DNA of 64,000 nt from positions 1,034,081 to 1,098,080 of the forward strand of contig NZ_VLLL01000005.1 of assembly GCF_007994225.1 (NCBI RefSeq), read 5' to 3'. Below are positions 37,066 to 45,287 of the stretch, one piece after another. Origin of the DNA: Stackebrandtia albiflava. Lineage in GTDB: Bacteria > Actinomycetota > Actinomycetes > Mycobacteriales > Micromonosporaceae. Within the stretch, counting starts at the first letter, position 1. The number at the start of each line of letters is the position of its first letter. Below the pieces are notes generated by a model that worked only from the letters and a program-made list of their open reading frames with translations, ran no database searches and was not told where the DNA came from. The position numbers and the translations under genes are program-made.

Positions 37066-37112
37066 TTGTAGATTGTGATCTACAAGGTAGTGGGGCGGAA
37101 CGAGTTTGTCAA
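37066..37112 (-). promoter_or_regulatory. Promoter with palindromic operator for the HTH gene (and probably ino1)
   Basis: On the minus strand TTGACA (37112-37107), a 17-bp spacer and TACCTT (37089-37084) form a near-consensus promoter. The palindrome TTGTAGAT-tgtg-ATCTACAA at 37066-37085 covers the end of the -10 and the expected transcription start. A further copy of the half-site, GGTTTGTAGAC on the minus strand at 37127-37117, sits just upstream of the -35. This is the layout of an autorepressed promoter. Confidence 0.7.
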
Positions 37113-37279
37113 CCAACGTCTACAAACCGGTGGGTGAGGCCGCGTCACCGGCCGTTCGGGCGTGGCACGTCGAATCGAATCGTTACGGATCACGCCGCTG
37201 CGACGTTCCGTCCGGGAAGGATCACCGCCTGATCCGCCCTGGCCGTCACCGTGGTCGGTCTGGGATGTGAGGTCGGCTC

Positions 37280-37904
37280 TCAGCCCGGGCGGCGCGCGAA
37301 GAGGAACGCCTGTGGAACCTCCTCGTCGGGGCCGCACAGCCATTGGGCCTCGATCTCGAACCCCGCGTCACGCAAACCGGCGGCCACCTTCTCGGGCCGG
37401 CGGTGGTGAACGTGGACCGCCATCGGGCGACCTCCGTAACCCCGCGTCTTCAGCCGTGTGGTGTCACCGACGTGGAAACCGAGCTGCAACGGTCCGCCCG
37501 GACGCAGCACTCGGTGGAAGTGCGCGAACACCGTCGGCAACTCGTGGTCTGGGATGTGGATCAAGGACAACCAGGCGATCACGCCCGCCATTGACGTGTC
37601 ACCCAGGCGCAGATCGGTCATCGAACCCACCTCGAACCGCAGGCCGGGGTGGTCACAGGTCGATGCCGAACGCGTCTACACCGAGACCGGACAGGTGGGC
37701 GGTCACGTGTCCGGGTCCGCAGCCGACGTCCGCGACCGGACCGCCGCCGGTGGTCCGCACCCGATCGGCGAACACCGCGAGTGCGGCCTGGAGGTGGGGA
37801 TCACCGGCGACGGCATCACGCAGCCGGTCGGAATAGCCGTCGGCGACGGAGTCGTAGGAGGTCCGGGTGTCGGCCGGCCAGTCGTCCGTCGTCACGCGCG
37901 ACAC
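37280..37904 (-). pseudogene. Class I SAM-dependent methyltransferase destroyed by a small internal deletion
   Basis: From the GTG at 37904 the protein reads normally through SYDSVADGYSDRL and the SAM motif VADVGCGPGHVTAHLSGLGVD to FGIDL, then hits a TGA. In another frame the continuation is intact: DHPGLRFEVGSMTDL, then GVIAWLSLIHIPDHELP, VLRPGGPLQLGFHVG, and a natural C-terminus at 37280. What is missing is the short SPxMV-x-AR-type segment that normally follows GIDL, plus the frame. A deletion of roughly 30 bases (not a multiple of three) explains it, and the junction reads GACCTG-TGACC. The former substrate is unknown. Confidence 0.85.
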
Positions 37905-38004
37905 GATACCCGGTGGTCATCGGTAGTCGTATCCGTCGCGGGACCGCCTGATACGTCCTATGAGGAGTCACGGGCGCCCGGCGACGCCGGAACCATCGGG
38001 TGAC

Positions 38005-38044
38005 GCGGCGCCCGATCCGGGCCCGGTGGCCGGACGGGCGCCGC
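38005..38044 (-). terminator. Hairpin downstream of the Eis-type gene
   Basis: GCGGCGCCCG pairs with CGGGCGCCGC across a 20-base, itself GC-rich loop. It lies 3 bases after the stop of the minus-strand acetyltransferase gene. Confidence 0.5.
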
Positions 38045-38047
38045 GCC

Positions 38048-39346
38048 TCAGAAGCCGAAGGAGTTGTGCGGTTCGGGGTCGGTCCGGAACATCCGGGACA
38101 GCGCGTCGACCGCGCCATCGGTGTGCGGCGTGACGTGACCCGCGTATGCCAGGTGATGCGCCGACATGCCACCGAAGTAGAGGGAGCCCAGTGCCGCCGG
38201 CGTGATGGTCATATCCGGTGTCGCGTCGGTCGGTACACAGGTGGCGGCCGTATCGTCGGTCGTCCTCAGCTGCCACGTCCCGTTGTTCGCGGGGCACATC
38301 CGGTCGCCGTCGATCGTGAACTTGAGCTCTCCGGGCGTCGAGTACGACCGTTGCGTCAGGGCGCGGGGAACGTCGAGCAGCCTGGCCCAGAGGTTGTCGG
38401 TCTGGCGGGTGACTCGCATCGCCCTCGGGTTGGTGAGCATCCACCGCAGCGGCTCGTCGCGCGGGCGGGCCGCCGCCACGACGGTCTTGGTGAGGTCGAA
38501 GTCGATCAGCAGCTCCCACAGCGCCCGGTAGGCCACCGGGTTCGTCGCCTCCAGGGCCTCCACCACGAGTGTTCCGGCGTGCGCGGCGGTCGGCGACCAC
38601 GGCAGCCGGAAGTTCGCGACACCGTCCACATGGCCGTGACGGTCGCGGTGGAGGAGGTAGCGCATCGGCCCGTTCGTGCCGTCCGGTTCGTCGGACAACC
38701 CGTCCCAGCGCCCCGGCTGCGGACGCAGTTCCCCGACACGATTCCGGCGCACCTCCGCATGCACCGGCGGCCACGCCTCCTTCGCCCGGGCGGCGTCAAC
38801 CAGTTCCAACGACCCGGGATCGGGCTCGGCCGGACGGAGCACGGCTTCATGACGGGCCAGTTCCCACCGGGTGCGGTGTGTCGCCGGCGAGAATCCGAAA
38901 CGTCCGTAGATGCTCCCCTCACTGGCGCTGAGCATCGCCAACGGTTCGCCGCGCTCCAGGGCCGCGTCGAACATCGCCTGCATCATCCTGCGCAGGTAGC
39001 CGCGCCGGCGGTGCGTCGCGACGACCCCGGTCGCGGTCACGCCCCCCATCCGCACCGTTCCGCCGCCGGGAACCGTCACCTCGAACGAGATCATCGCCGA
39101 TCCACCGACACAGACGCCGTCGACGAACGCCCCGATCGGGTGGAACGCGGTGTCCCGGAGGTCGGCCGTGGCCCACGTCTCAAGCTGTTCCGCGCTCGCG
39201 GGAGACCGCTGCGGCGGCCAGGGCTCCGGGCCGCCGTGCCACGCCGCGTCGGCGGGCTCCCAGCTCGGGTACCCGTTCGCGTAAGGCAGCACCCGGTAGT
39301 ACGCGGTCATCTCGTCGGAGCGCGGGGGGCGGAACTCGGTCACCAT
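38048..39346 (-). CDS. eis: Eis-type GNAT N-acetyltransferase
   Basis: The 432-residue protein has the three-part Eis architecture: an N-terminal GNAT domain (about 1-145) with the acetyl-CoA motif VTATGVVATHRRRGYLRRMM and ASEGSIYGRFGF, a second GNAT-like domain (about 150-290), and a C-terminal SCP2-like domain (about 300-432) with GDRMCPANNGTWQL. Eis proteins acetylate several amines of aminoglycosides and lysines of peptides. Ending in -SFGF gives the conserved C-terminal Phe carboxylate used as catalytic base in Eis. The ATG at 39346 fits family starts; another ATG lies at 39400. Confidence 0.9.
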   Translation of the reverse strand: MVTEFRPPRSDEMTAYYRVLPYANGYPSWEPADAAWHGGPEPWPPQRSPASAEQLETWATADLRDTAFHPIGAFVDGVCVGGSAMISFEVTVPGGGTVRMGGVTATGVVATHRRRGYLRRMMQAMFDAALERGEPLAMLSASEGSIYGRFGFSPATHRTRWELARHEAVLRPAEPDPGSLELVDAARAKEAWPPVHAEVRRNRVGELRPQPGRWDGLSDEPDGTNGPMRYLLHRDRHGHVDGVANFRLPWSPTAAHAGTLVVEALEATNPVAYRALWELLIDFDLTKTVVAAARPRDEPLRWMLTNPRAMRVTRQTDNLWARLLDVPRALTQRSYSTPGELKFTIDGDRMCPANNGTWQLRTTDDTAATCVPTDATPDMTITPAALGSLYFGGMSAHHLAYAGHVTPHTDGAVDALSRMFRTDPEPHNSFGF

Positions 39347-39427
39347 GAGGACATTGCACCCATCGCCGCCGCATCCGGCAACCCGATATCGGTCGATCAC
39401 GGATGTGGTCGCGCCCCGGCGTCCGGG

Positions 39428-40072
39428 TCAGTCGCGTCCGCAGCGCGCGTCGATGACCGACTGCGCGTCGCCCGGCAACGTCGACGGGTCTTCGAGGAAG
39501 CGCGCGGACTGACAGACCCGTACCAGGCCGTCCCACAGCTGCCGGTACAGGAGGAGGTCCGCCTGCAGCTGTTCCGCCTGCCGGGGCGTGAGCGGGAACC
39601 TGTAGTTGCCGTCCCAGTGGCCCTGCCCGACGTCGAGATCGAGCAGGTACGCCGTGCCCCGCCTGATGATCCCGGGTGCCCAGTTCCACTCGGGCCCCTG
39701 CGGCCGGAAGACCGGCTCGTCGTCGTCGGGAAGCCGGAGTGAAACGGCCCGGTCTCCGTTCACGCCCTCGACGAGCGCCGGAGCGAGCGTCATCCACACC
39801 ACCGTGTCGTCCCGGACGCCCAGGTGGGTGGCGACGTAGCCGTTCGCCGGAGGCGCGGCGGGGAAGTCCCACGCCAGGGTCCGTGCCACGTCGGGGTCGT
39901 AGCGGGCGGCCGTGTACTCGATCGGGCGGACCTCGTAACCGCCGCCGAGCGCCGCGATCACCTTCCGCACCTCGACGGCGTCGACCGGTTTCCCGAGTGC
40001 CTCCGCGAAGGTCTCGTACGGGACCGCCGTGAGTGTCGCCACCTGCTTTCGCCCGGGCTTCTTCATGGCCAT
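39428..40072 (-). CDS. Conserved hypothetical protein
   Basis: The 214-residue soluble protein starts MAMKKPGRKQ. It has a helical N-terminal part (about 10-50), a central region rich in aromatic and acidic residues (EWNWAPGIIRRGTAYLLDLDVGQGHWDGNYRF), and a helical end (RQAEQLQADLLLYRQLWDGL). I do not recognise a family. Codon use matches the neighbours. The start at 40072 is chosen from the natural basic N-terminus; the frame is open further upstream. It is transcribed in the same direction as eis, 81 bases upstream. Confidence 0.65.
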   Translation of the reverse strand: MAMKKPGRKQVATLTAVPYETFAEALGKPVDAVEVRKVIAALGGGYEVRPIEYTAARYDPDVARTLAWDFPAAPPANGYVATHLGVRDDTVVWMTLAPALVEGVNGDRAVSLRLPDDDEPVFRPQGPEWNWAPGIIRRGTAYLLDLDVGQGHWDGNYRFPLTPRQAEQLQADLLLYRQLWDGLVRVCQSARFLEDPSTLPGDAQSVIDARCGRD

Positions 40073-40375
40073 GCGGACACGGTAGCCGCTGCACTCCACC
40101 GCAGCCGTGCCGTCGGCCGTCTGCCGTCCTACACGACGGCGGGTGGAGCGAAACCGGTACGCACGACGCGCCCATGCGACGAGGCGGCCACGACGCCGAT
40201 CCGTTCCACCTGCGGGCCGGTTTGGATACCAGGCCCCGACGATCACCGGCGACACGGCCACGCCGGGCACGAGCCCACCACGTCTGAACGTGTCATAGGC
40301 TGCGATGGTGATCCGCCGACGGCCCCACTCGCGGTGTCCATGCCGCCCCGGCTTCACCGGAAACCGGTGAGCCCC
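40073..40375. other. Intergenic region between divergent genes
   Basis: About 300 bases between the divergent hypothetical gene and the barstar-like gene. It should hold both promoters. I see no palindrome or RNA structure of note. Confidence 0.4.
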
Positions 40376-40792
40376 ATGCTGGAGATCGGCGTGACCCTGT
40401 CCGGTGCGGATGACGCGGCCGCGTCGATGCGGGAAGCAGTGGACGAGTCGTTCAGGGTGTTCCCGCTCGAAGTGAGACCCGAGTCCGGCGTGGCCGGATT
40501 CTTCGCGGCGGTGCGTCGCGGTCTTCCCTTGGATCCCCCGCTGCACTCCGACCGCGGTTGGGACGCACTGGCGGATTCGCTGTGGGAGGGGCTGCATTCG
40601 ATCGATTCCGGCAGGGTCTTGATCCACTGGCGGAAAGCCACGGGCTTCCGAGACACCTGCCCCGAGGTCTTCGACATGTGTCTGGAAGTGCTCGGGAATA
40701 CAGCGGCGTCCCTCGCCGATCGCCGAGCCACCGGAGGAAGGACCACGCACGTGACGGTGTTGATCGAGGTCTCATCGCTGTCTGCGAAATGA
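40376..40792 (+). CDS. Barstar family protein (barnase-inhibitor-like)
   Basis: The 138-residue acidic protein has the barstar-like core: FFAAVRRGLPL, then WDALADSLWEGLHSIDSGRVLIHWRKA, where the WDAL-D-L motif and the following beta strand are the family hallmark. Barstar-like proteins bind and inhibit RNases, but many orphan copies occur without a toxin gene. None is adjacent here. ATG 40376 is chosen to match family length; an upstream ATG at 40340 is possible. The N-terminal EIGVTLSGADDAAASMREAV may be an additional strand-helix unit. Confidence 0.75.
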   Translation: MLEIGVTLSGADDAAASMREAVDESFRVFPLEVRPESGVAGFFAAVRRGLPLDPPLHSDRGWDALADSLWEGLHSIDSGRVLIHWRKATGFRDTCPEVFDMCLEVLGNTAASLADRRATGGRTTHVTVLIEVSSLSAK

Positions 40793-40839
40793 CGCCGCCG
40801 CCCCTCCTGGAGAAGGGCCGTAGGCCGTGGACGACGGTG

Positions 40840-40986
40840 TCAGTCGCCGTCCATTCCCGGGGGATAGTCGTTCTCATCGCCGCCGCCGGTGTGCTTCTTA
40901 CCGGATCGGGATATCGCGATGAGTGCGATCACCGCGATCACGAGGAGACAGCACCATTCACCAGCGGCGAAGGGGTCGCCGTCCAT
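40840..40986 (-). CDS. 48-residue single-span membrane protein
   Basis: On the minus strand an ATG at 40986 is preceded immediately by GGAGGTGAGA, a near-perfect ribosome site, and the frame runs 48 codons to a TGA at 40842-40840. The peptide has a short acidic start (MDGDPFAAGE), one TM helix beginning WCCLLVIAVIALIAIS, then a basic and glycine/acidic tail (RSGKKHTGGG, DENDYPPGMDGD). The sequence MDGD occurs at both ends. Topology is probably N-out/C-in by the positive-inside rule. Function is unknown. It converges with the barstar-like gene 47 bases away. Confidence 0.7.
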   Translation of the reverse strand: MDGDPFAAGEWCCLLVIAVIALIAISRSGKKHTGGGDENDYPPGMDGD

Positions 40987-41183
40987 TCTCACCTCCGAGC
41001 CGCCCACCGGGCCGGGTGTCGGGTGGCGTCGATCCGTTGCGGCTGCGTGGATCCCGACGGGTGAGCGGGGTTGTACCGTGGGTTACATCCTACCGGGGAA
41101 TCGCCCGTGGCTGAAGTACCCGTTTCCACGTACTGCCGACACCGGCACGGGAGATGTCGGTGGGCTCCTGAGAGGATCGGCTC

Positions 41184-41786
41184 GTGAGTTTTTCACTGAG
41201 CCCCTACCTGGTCGACCTCAGAAAGGCCCGTGGCGCCATCGGGTCCGAGGACGAGAAGTTGCGCCGTATGATCGGCGGGAAGTTCAAGGCCGCGATGGCC
41301 CACGCCGACGACTGGTTCGCCGACCAGATCGCCGGTGGCGCGCCGACGCGCTACGACGCGTTGCGTGCGGTCGTCGACGGCGGTCCCTTCGACGACGCAT
41401 ACGGCTTCCAGTACGGATACGCCTTCGAGATGATCTGCGGTTTCTTCGGCAGGTCGCTGAACAACAACGCGTTCTCGCCGTTCCGCAGCGGTTGGTTGGC
41501 ACGGGTCGACGAGGGACTCGCCGCGTTGGGCGTCACCGCGGTCGAGGTCTCGGAGTTCTCCTATGGGTCTCCGCCGGCACCACTGCCGAGGCCCGCCGAG
41601 TTCGTGCCCGCCTACGGGGAGTGGAGTCCGAAGCAGTGTCGCACCGCGCTGGCCCAGTGGAACGCCGCCACCGCCGAGGCGCGTGAGGCACTCGACCCGG
41701 AGGTGCTGGAGGCCGTCGAGTCCTGTGTGGCCTGGATGCGTGAATCCGTCGCCAACGGCCGTCACGTGGTGGCCTTCCACTTCTGA
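41184..41786 (+). CDS. DUF7691-like conserved protein
   Basis: The 200-residue soluble protein starts at GTG 41184. It contains SPYLVDLRKARGAIGS, GGKFKAAMAHADDWFADQIAGGAPTRYDALRAVVDGGPFDDAYGFQYGYAFEMIC and a YGEWSPKQC segment, a pattern I associate with an actinobacterial family of unknown function (DUF7691). A WMRESVANGRHVVAFHF tail follows. No catalytic motif is evident. It stands alone and converges on the ABC permease gene, with a bidirectional terminator between them. Confidence 0.75.
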   Translation: MSFSLSPYLVDLRKARGAIGSEDEKLRRMIGGKFKAAMAHADDWFADQIAGGAPTRYDALRAVVDGGPFDDAYGFQYGYAFEMICGFFGRSLNNNAFSPFRSGWLARVDEGLAALGVTAVEVSEFSYGSPPAPLPRPAEFVPAYGEWSPKQCRTALAQWNAATAEAREALDPEVLEAVESCVAWMRESVANGRHVVAFHF

Positions 41787-41827
41787 CGAGCCGAGCGCGC
41801 CCGGTCGGTCGTGACCGGACCGCGTCG

Positions 41828-41861
41828 GGGGGGCGTCACGTCGCGTGACGTGACGCCCCCC
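41828..41861. terminator. Bidirectional terminator between convergent genes
   Basis: A perfect 14-bp stem, GGGGGGCGTCACGT/ACGTGACGCCCCCC, with a 6-base loop lies between the stops at 41786 and 41877. Confidence 0.75.
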
Positions 41862-41876
41862 GAGAGACCCCATGGC

Positions 41877-42674
41877 TCACCTGGTGGGTTCGCGGTTGTA
41901 GAGCCGCTTGGCCCACAGGTAACCGCCCAGGCCGATCGCGGCGCACCAGCCGACCGTCAGGATCAAGCCGTCTCCCATCGGGGTTCCCATCAGCAGGCCG
42001 CGCAGGGTCTCGATGAACGGGGTGAACGGCTGGTACTCGGCGAACCACCGCAGCCCGGTGGGCATCGAGTCGGTGGGTACGAAGCCGCTGCCCGTCATCG
42101 GCAGGATCATCAGGGGCGTCAGCATGTTGCTCGCGGTGGCGACGCTCTTGGCGACCATGGCGAGCGCGACGGACAACCAGGTGAGCGCGAGGACGATCAT
42201 CGCCAGAACCCCGATGGCGCCGAGCCACTCACCGAGGGCCGCGGTCGGTCGGAAGCCCACCAGCAACGCGACGCCGACGACGGCGGCGATGCTCAGCATG
42301 GTCTGGATCAGGCTTCCCAGCACGTGACCGGTGAGCACCGAGACGCGGGCGATCGCCATGGTGCGGAACCTGGCGACGATGCCCTCGGTCATGTCGATGG
42401 ACACCGAGATGGCCGTGCCCTGGGCCGCGGTCGCCACGGTCATCAGGACGACGCCGGGAACCACGTAGTCCACGTAGGACATGCCGCCGGCGGTCCCGAC
42501 GCCGTCCCCCAGGGCGCCGCCGAGCACGTAGACGAACAGCAGCAGGATCGCCACCGGAACGCCGGCCGCCGTGAGGATCAGAGTCGGATAGCGCAGCATG
42601 TGCCGCAACCGGCGGCGCAACATCGTCGCCGAATCGGCGAACGCGATGGAGACGGTACTGGAGACGTTGCTCAT
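41877..42674 (-). CDS. ABC-2 type transporter permease (DrrB-like)
   Basis: The 265-residue membrane protein has six hydrophobic helices and DrrB-family features: RLRHMLRYPTLILTAAGVPVAILLLFVYVLGG at the start, GTAISVSIDMTEGIVARFRTM (the conserved cytoplasmic loop), and PMTGSGFVPTDSMPTGLRWFAEYQPFTPFIETLR near the end. It pairs with the ATPase gene whose stop overlaps its ATG by four bases (ATGA). Such exporters pump daunorubicin-type or other lipophilic drugs. The substrate here is unknown. Confidence 0.92.
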   Translation of the reverse strand: MSNVSSTVSIAFADSATMLRRRLRHMLRYPTLILTAAGVPVAILLLFVYVLGGALGDGVGTAGGMSYVDYVVPGVVLMTVATAAQGTAISVSIDMTEGIVARFRTMAIARVSVLTGHVLGSLIQTMLSIAAVVGVALLVGFRPTAALGEWLGAIGVLAMIVLALTWLSVALAMVAKSVATASNMLTPLMILPMTGSGFVPTDSMPTGLRWFAEYQPFTPFIETLRGLLMGTPMGDGLILTVGWCAAIGLGGYLWAKRLYNREPTR

Positions 42675-43633
42675 CGAATGGGCTCCTGACGTGCGGTCGG
42701 GTCGCCCGTCAGGACGAAGAAGACGTCGTCGAGGTCGGGGGTGTGTATCCGGAGTTCGTCCACTGTGAGTGCGGCGTGGTCGAGCCGGTCGAGTAGTCGC
42801 CGCAACGACCCGACGTCACCCCGGCCGGGGACCTTCAGGGTCAGCGCCGATTCGTCGCGGGAGATCACGTCCAGGATCCGGGCCGCGGCGTCGTACTCGT
42901 CCGGGTCGGCGAACCGGAGCGTGACGTGTCCGTCGCCGACCTGTCGCTTGAGCTCCTCCGGTGGTCCTTCCGCGACCAGCCGCCCCCGGTGCAGGACCGC
43001 GACCCGGTCGGCGAGTCGGTCGGCCTCCTCCAGGTACTGGGTCGTCAGGAACATGGTGACGCCCTCGTCGGTGACGAGTCGGCGGATGACGTCCCACATG
43101 GTCCGTCTGCTGCGGGGATCGAGTCCGGTGGTGGGCTCGTCCAGGAAGACGACCCGGGGTTTACCCACCAGGGTCATGGCGAGGTCCAGGCGCCGGCGCA
43201 TCCCGCCGGAGTACGTCACCGCGGGCATGCCGGCGGCGTCGGTCAGTTCGAATCGCTCCAGCAGGTCCACGGCACACCGCCACCGTTCCCGGCGCGGGAG
43301 ACGGTTCAGGTCGGCCATCAACATCAGGTTCTCCTCGCCGGTGAGGAAGCCGTCCACCGCGGCGAACTGCCCGGTGACACCGATCGCGGCCCGCACCGCG
43401 TCGGGTTCCCGGTCCACGTCGTGGCCGCAGATCCGCATCTGTCCGCTGTCGGCGCGGATCAGCGTCGACAGGAGTTGGACCATGGTCGTCTTTCCCGCGC
43501 CGTTCGGTCCGAGCAACGCGAAGACCGTCCCCGAGGGGACGTCGAGATCGACGCCGTCGAGGACGACGTGGTCGCCGTACGACTTGTGTACCGCGGTCGC
43601 CGCGACGGCGGGTGAATGGAGGTGGGTGGTCAT
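42671..43633 (-). CDS. ABC transporter ATP-binding protein (DrrA-like, daunorubicin-resistance type)
   Basis: The 320-residue ATPase has Walker A GPNGAGKTT, the Q-loop VTGQFAAVD, the signature SGGMRRRLDLAM, Walker B VVFLDEPTTGLDPRSR, and the H-loop replaced by Gln in LTTQYLEEADRLADR, as is usual in DrrA proteins. The C-terminal DrrA-specific domain (about 240-320) is present. It energises the DrrB-like permease encoded immediately downstream. A divergent regulator gene lies about 210 bp upstream across an array of TTGCAT-type sites. Confidence 0.93.
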   Translation of the reverse strand: MTTHLHSPAVAATAVHKSYGDHVVLDGVDLDVPSGTVFALLGPNGAGKTTMVQLLSTLIRADSGQMRICGHDVDREPDAVRAAIGVTGQFAAVDGFLTGEENLMLMADLNRLPRRERWRCAVDLLERFELTDAAGMPAVTYSGGMRRRLDLAMTLVGKPRVVFLDEPTTGLDPRSRRTMWDVIRRLVTDEGVTMFLTTQYLEEADRLADRVAVLHRGRLVAEGPPEELKRQVGDGHVTLRFADPDEYDAAARILDVISRDESALTLKVPGRGDVGSLRRLLDRLDHAALTVDELRIHTPDLDDVFFVLTGDPTARQEPIR

Positions 43634-43698
43634 CGGTTGTGCTCCGTGTGGTGGGATCCGGTAGGGCTTTGATCGTTTGCCATTTCGTGAAAATTACG

Positions 43699-43812
43699 TT
43701 GCATACACGAATCCGGCAATACCGTCGCCGGAATACGACGGAGTATTCGCAGGTCAGGACTCTGTAATCGTTGCACAATGGGTGTCGACTAATGCAATGT
43801 TCGCGTTGCATT
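43699..43812. promoter_or_regulatory. TTGCA(T/C) operator array between drrAB-like genes and their divergent regulator
   Basis: TTGCAT or TTGCAC occurs at 43699-43704, 43771-43776 and 43806-43811, and inverted at 43792-43797. The last two form the inverted repeat AATGCAA-tgttcgcg-TTGCATT (43791-43812), 33 bases before the regulator start. The divergent GbsR/MarR-like protein is the likely binder. Confidence 0.6.
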
Positions 43813-43844
43813 AACCTGGAGACGACGACGAGATGGAGGTTTTG

Positions 43845-44612
43845 ATGCCCGGTGACAGACTCACCCTTCAGGACCGACGGAGGATCGCGACGGGGCTGCG
43901 CGACGGATTGACCTTCGCCGCGATCGGCCGCCGCATCGCACGGCCGACCTCCACCGTCACCCGCGAGGTGACGCGCAACGGCGGGCCGCGCGGCTACGAC
44001 TCCGAGCAGGCTCACAGGACGAGCGTGCGACCGGCGCGCCGGCGTGGGACCACCGCGACGGAGTCGGCGTCGAACGACGCCGCCGCCGACGGGCGCCGTA
44101 CGGAGTCGATGGACGAGGTGGTCGCGCAGACCACGGAACTGATGATCCAGGCCGGACTTCCGCACATGATGGCCAGAGTTCTCACGGCGCTGTTCATCAG
44201 TGACAGCGGCAGTCTCACCTCCGCGGAGCTCGTGCGCCGGCTGCGGGTGAGCCCCGCCTCCGTCTCCAAGGCCGTGGGCTACCTGGAGGGTCAGGCGCTC
44301 ATCACGCGGGTGCGTGACCCGCACAGTCGCGCCGAACGTTACGTCGTCGACGACGATGTGGCGTTCCGGTCGATTCTGGCCAGTGCCCGCGTGCAGGCCC
44401 GGATCGCCGAGGTGTGCCGGGCCGGAGCGCGGCGACTCGGTCCCGGCACGCCCGCCGGCGCGCGGCTGGAGAACATGAGCCGTTTCCTCTTCCACGTGAT
44501 AGACGACCTCGTCCGCTCCGTCGAGCATTGGCGCCGCGTCTACTCCGTATCCTCCGCCGAGGCGGGAGACGACGCCACCACCGGGACACCCGAACCCGTC
44601 GGCGGTTCCTGA
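43845..44612 (+). CDS. Fusion regulator: IS30-type HTH plus GbsR/MarR-like winged helix
   Basis: The 255-residue protein begins with an HTH_38-like domain as found in IS30 transposases (LTLQDRRRIATGLRDGLTF, RPTSTVTREVTRNGG, about 5-50). A basic linker leads to a winged-helix region (about 90-170: MMARVLTALFISDSGSLTSAELVRRLRVSPASVSKAVGYLEGQALI) typical of GbsR/MarR regulators, and a helical dimerisation tail. ATG 43845 is chosen because GGAGG lies five bases upstream; ATG 43833 is also in frame. It diverges from the DrrAB-like exporter and probably controls it. Similar fusions are known in Streptomyces. Confidence 0.85.
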   Translation: MPGDRLTLQDRRRIATGLRDGLTFAAIGRRIARPTSTVTREVTRNGGPRGYDSEQAHRTSVRPARRRGTTATESASNDAAADGRRTESMDEVVAQTTELMIQAGLPHMMARVLTALFISDSGSLTSAELVRRLRVSPASVSKAVGYLEGQALITRVRDPHSRAERYVVDDDVAFRSILASARVQARIAEVCRAGARRLGPGTPAGARLENMSRFLFHVIDDLVRSVEHWRRVYSVSSAEAGDDATTGTPEPVGGS

Positions 44613-44713
44613 ACCCACGCCGGACGCCGCTGCGCGTCGCCCTTGTCTGGTGTCGGTGGTGGTGTCAGTGTCGGCTCAGGGCGGTGAAAGGACGGGCCTC
44701 GATAGTTGCGGAC

Positions 44714-45135
44714 ATGACGCACAACAACAACACCACCGCCATCCGGTTCTCCGACACCGAGAAGAACACCATCCGCATCGCCGCATACGGCGCCGTCACC
44801 CTCATGGCCGCCGCCACCACCGCGAACGGATCACCCCACAAGACCGCCACCCGCGGCAGCATCGCCCTGGCCTCGACCACCGGCCCCATCGGACACATCC
44901 TCGCCGTCTACCCCAAGGGCAAAGACCTCGGAGGCAAGTCCGTCGCCGCCATCGCCGACCGGGTACTACCGGCCCTCACCGAATCCATCACCCTGCTGCA
45001 CGCCAAAGACCCCACCTCGCCGACAACCTCCGCACCGCCATCACCACCGCCCTGGCCACCGCCACCGGCGACCAACCGGCCACCCCCACCACCACCGACA
45101 TGATCGACCAGATCACCACCGCACTCAACACCTGA
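44714..45135 (+). pseudogene. Conserved hypothetical protein with a one-base frameshift
   Basis: From ATG 44714 the first about 100 residues form a coherent small protein (IRFSDTEKNTIRIAAYGAVTLMAAA, SPHKTATRGSIALASTTGPIGHILAVYPKGKDLGGKSVAAIADRVLPALTE). After HAKDP (about 45018) this frame turns into proline repeats and stops at 45103. One base over, the reading continues naturally as LADNLRTAITTALATATG...MIDQITTALNT to the TGA at 45133-45135. A single-base loss inside CCCCACC is the simplest cause. The product resembles small actinobacterial proteins of unknown function. Whether this is mutation or sequence error cannot be told here. Confidence 0.75.
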
Positions 45136-45149
45136 CCCAACACCACCGC

Positions 45150-45184
45150 CGTGCCACGGACCCCGGAAACCCGACCGTGGCACG
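45150..45184. terminator. Bidirectional terminator
   Basis: CGTGCCACGG pairs with CCGTGGCACG across a 15-base loop, between the convergent gene ends at 45135 and 45288. Confidence 0.6.
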
Positions 45185-45287
45185 ACGGCATACCGGCACC
45201 GGTCCAGCGCGGGTCACGGGCCGACGAGACACGGGGCGTCCCCATCGGACGGGCGACGTCGTCGATGCTCCGAGAACCGGTGTGGGT

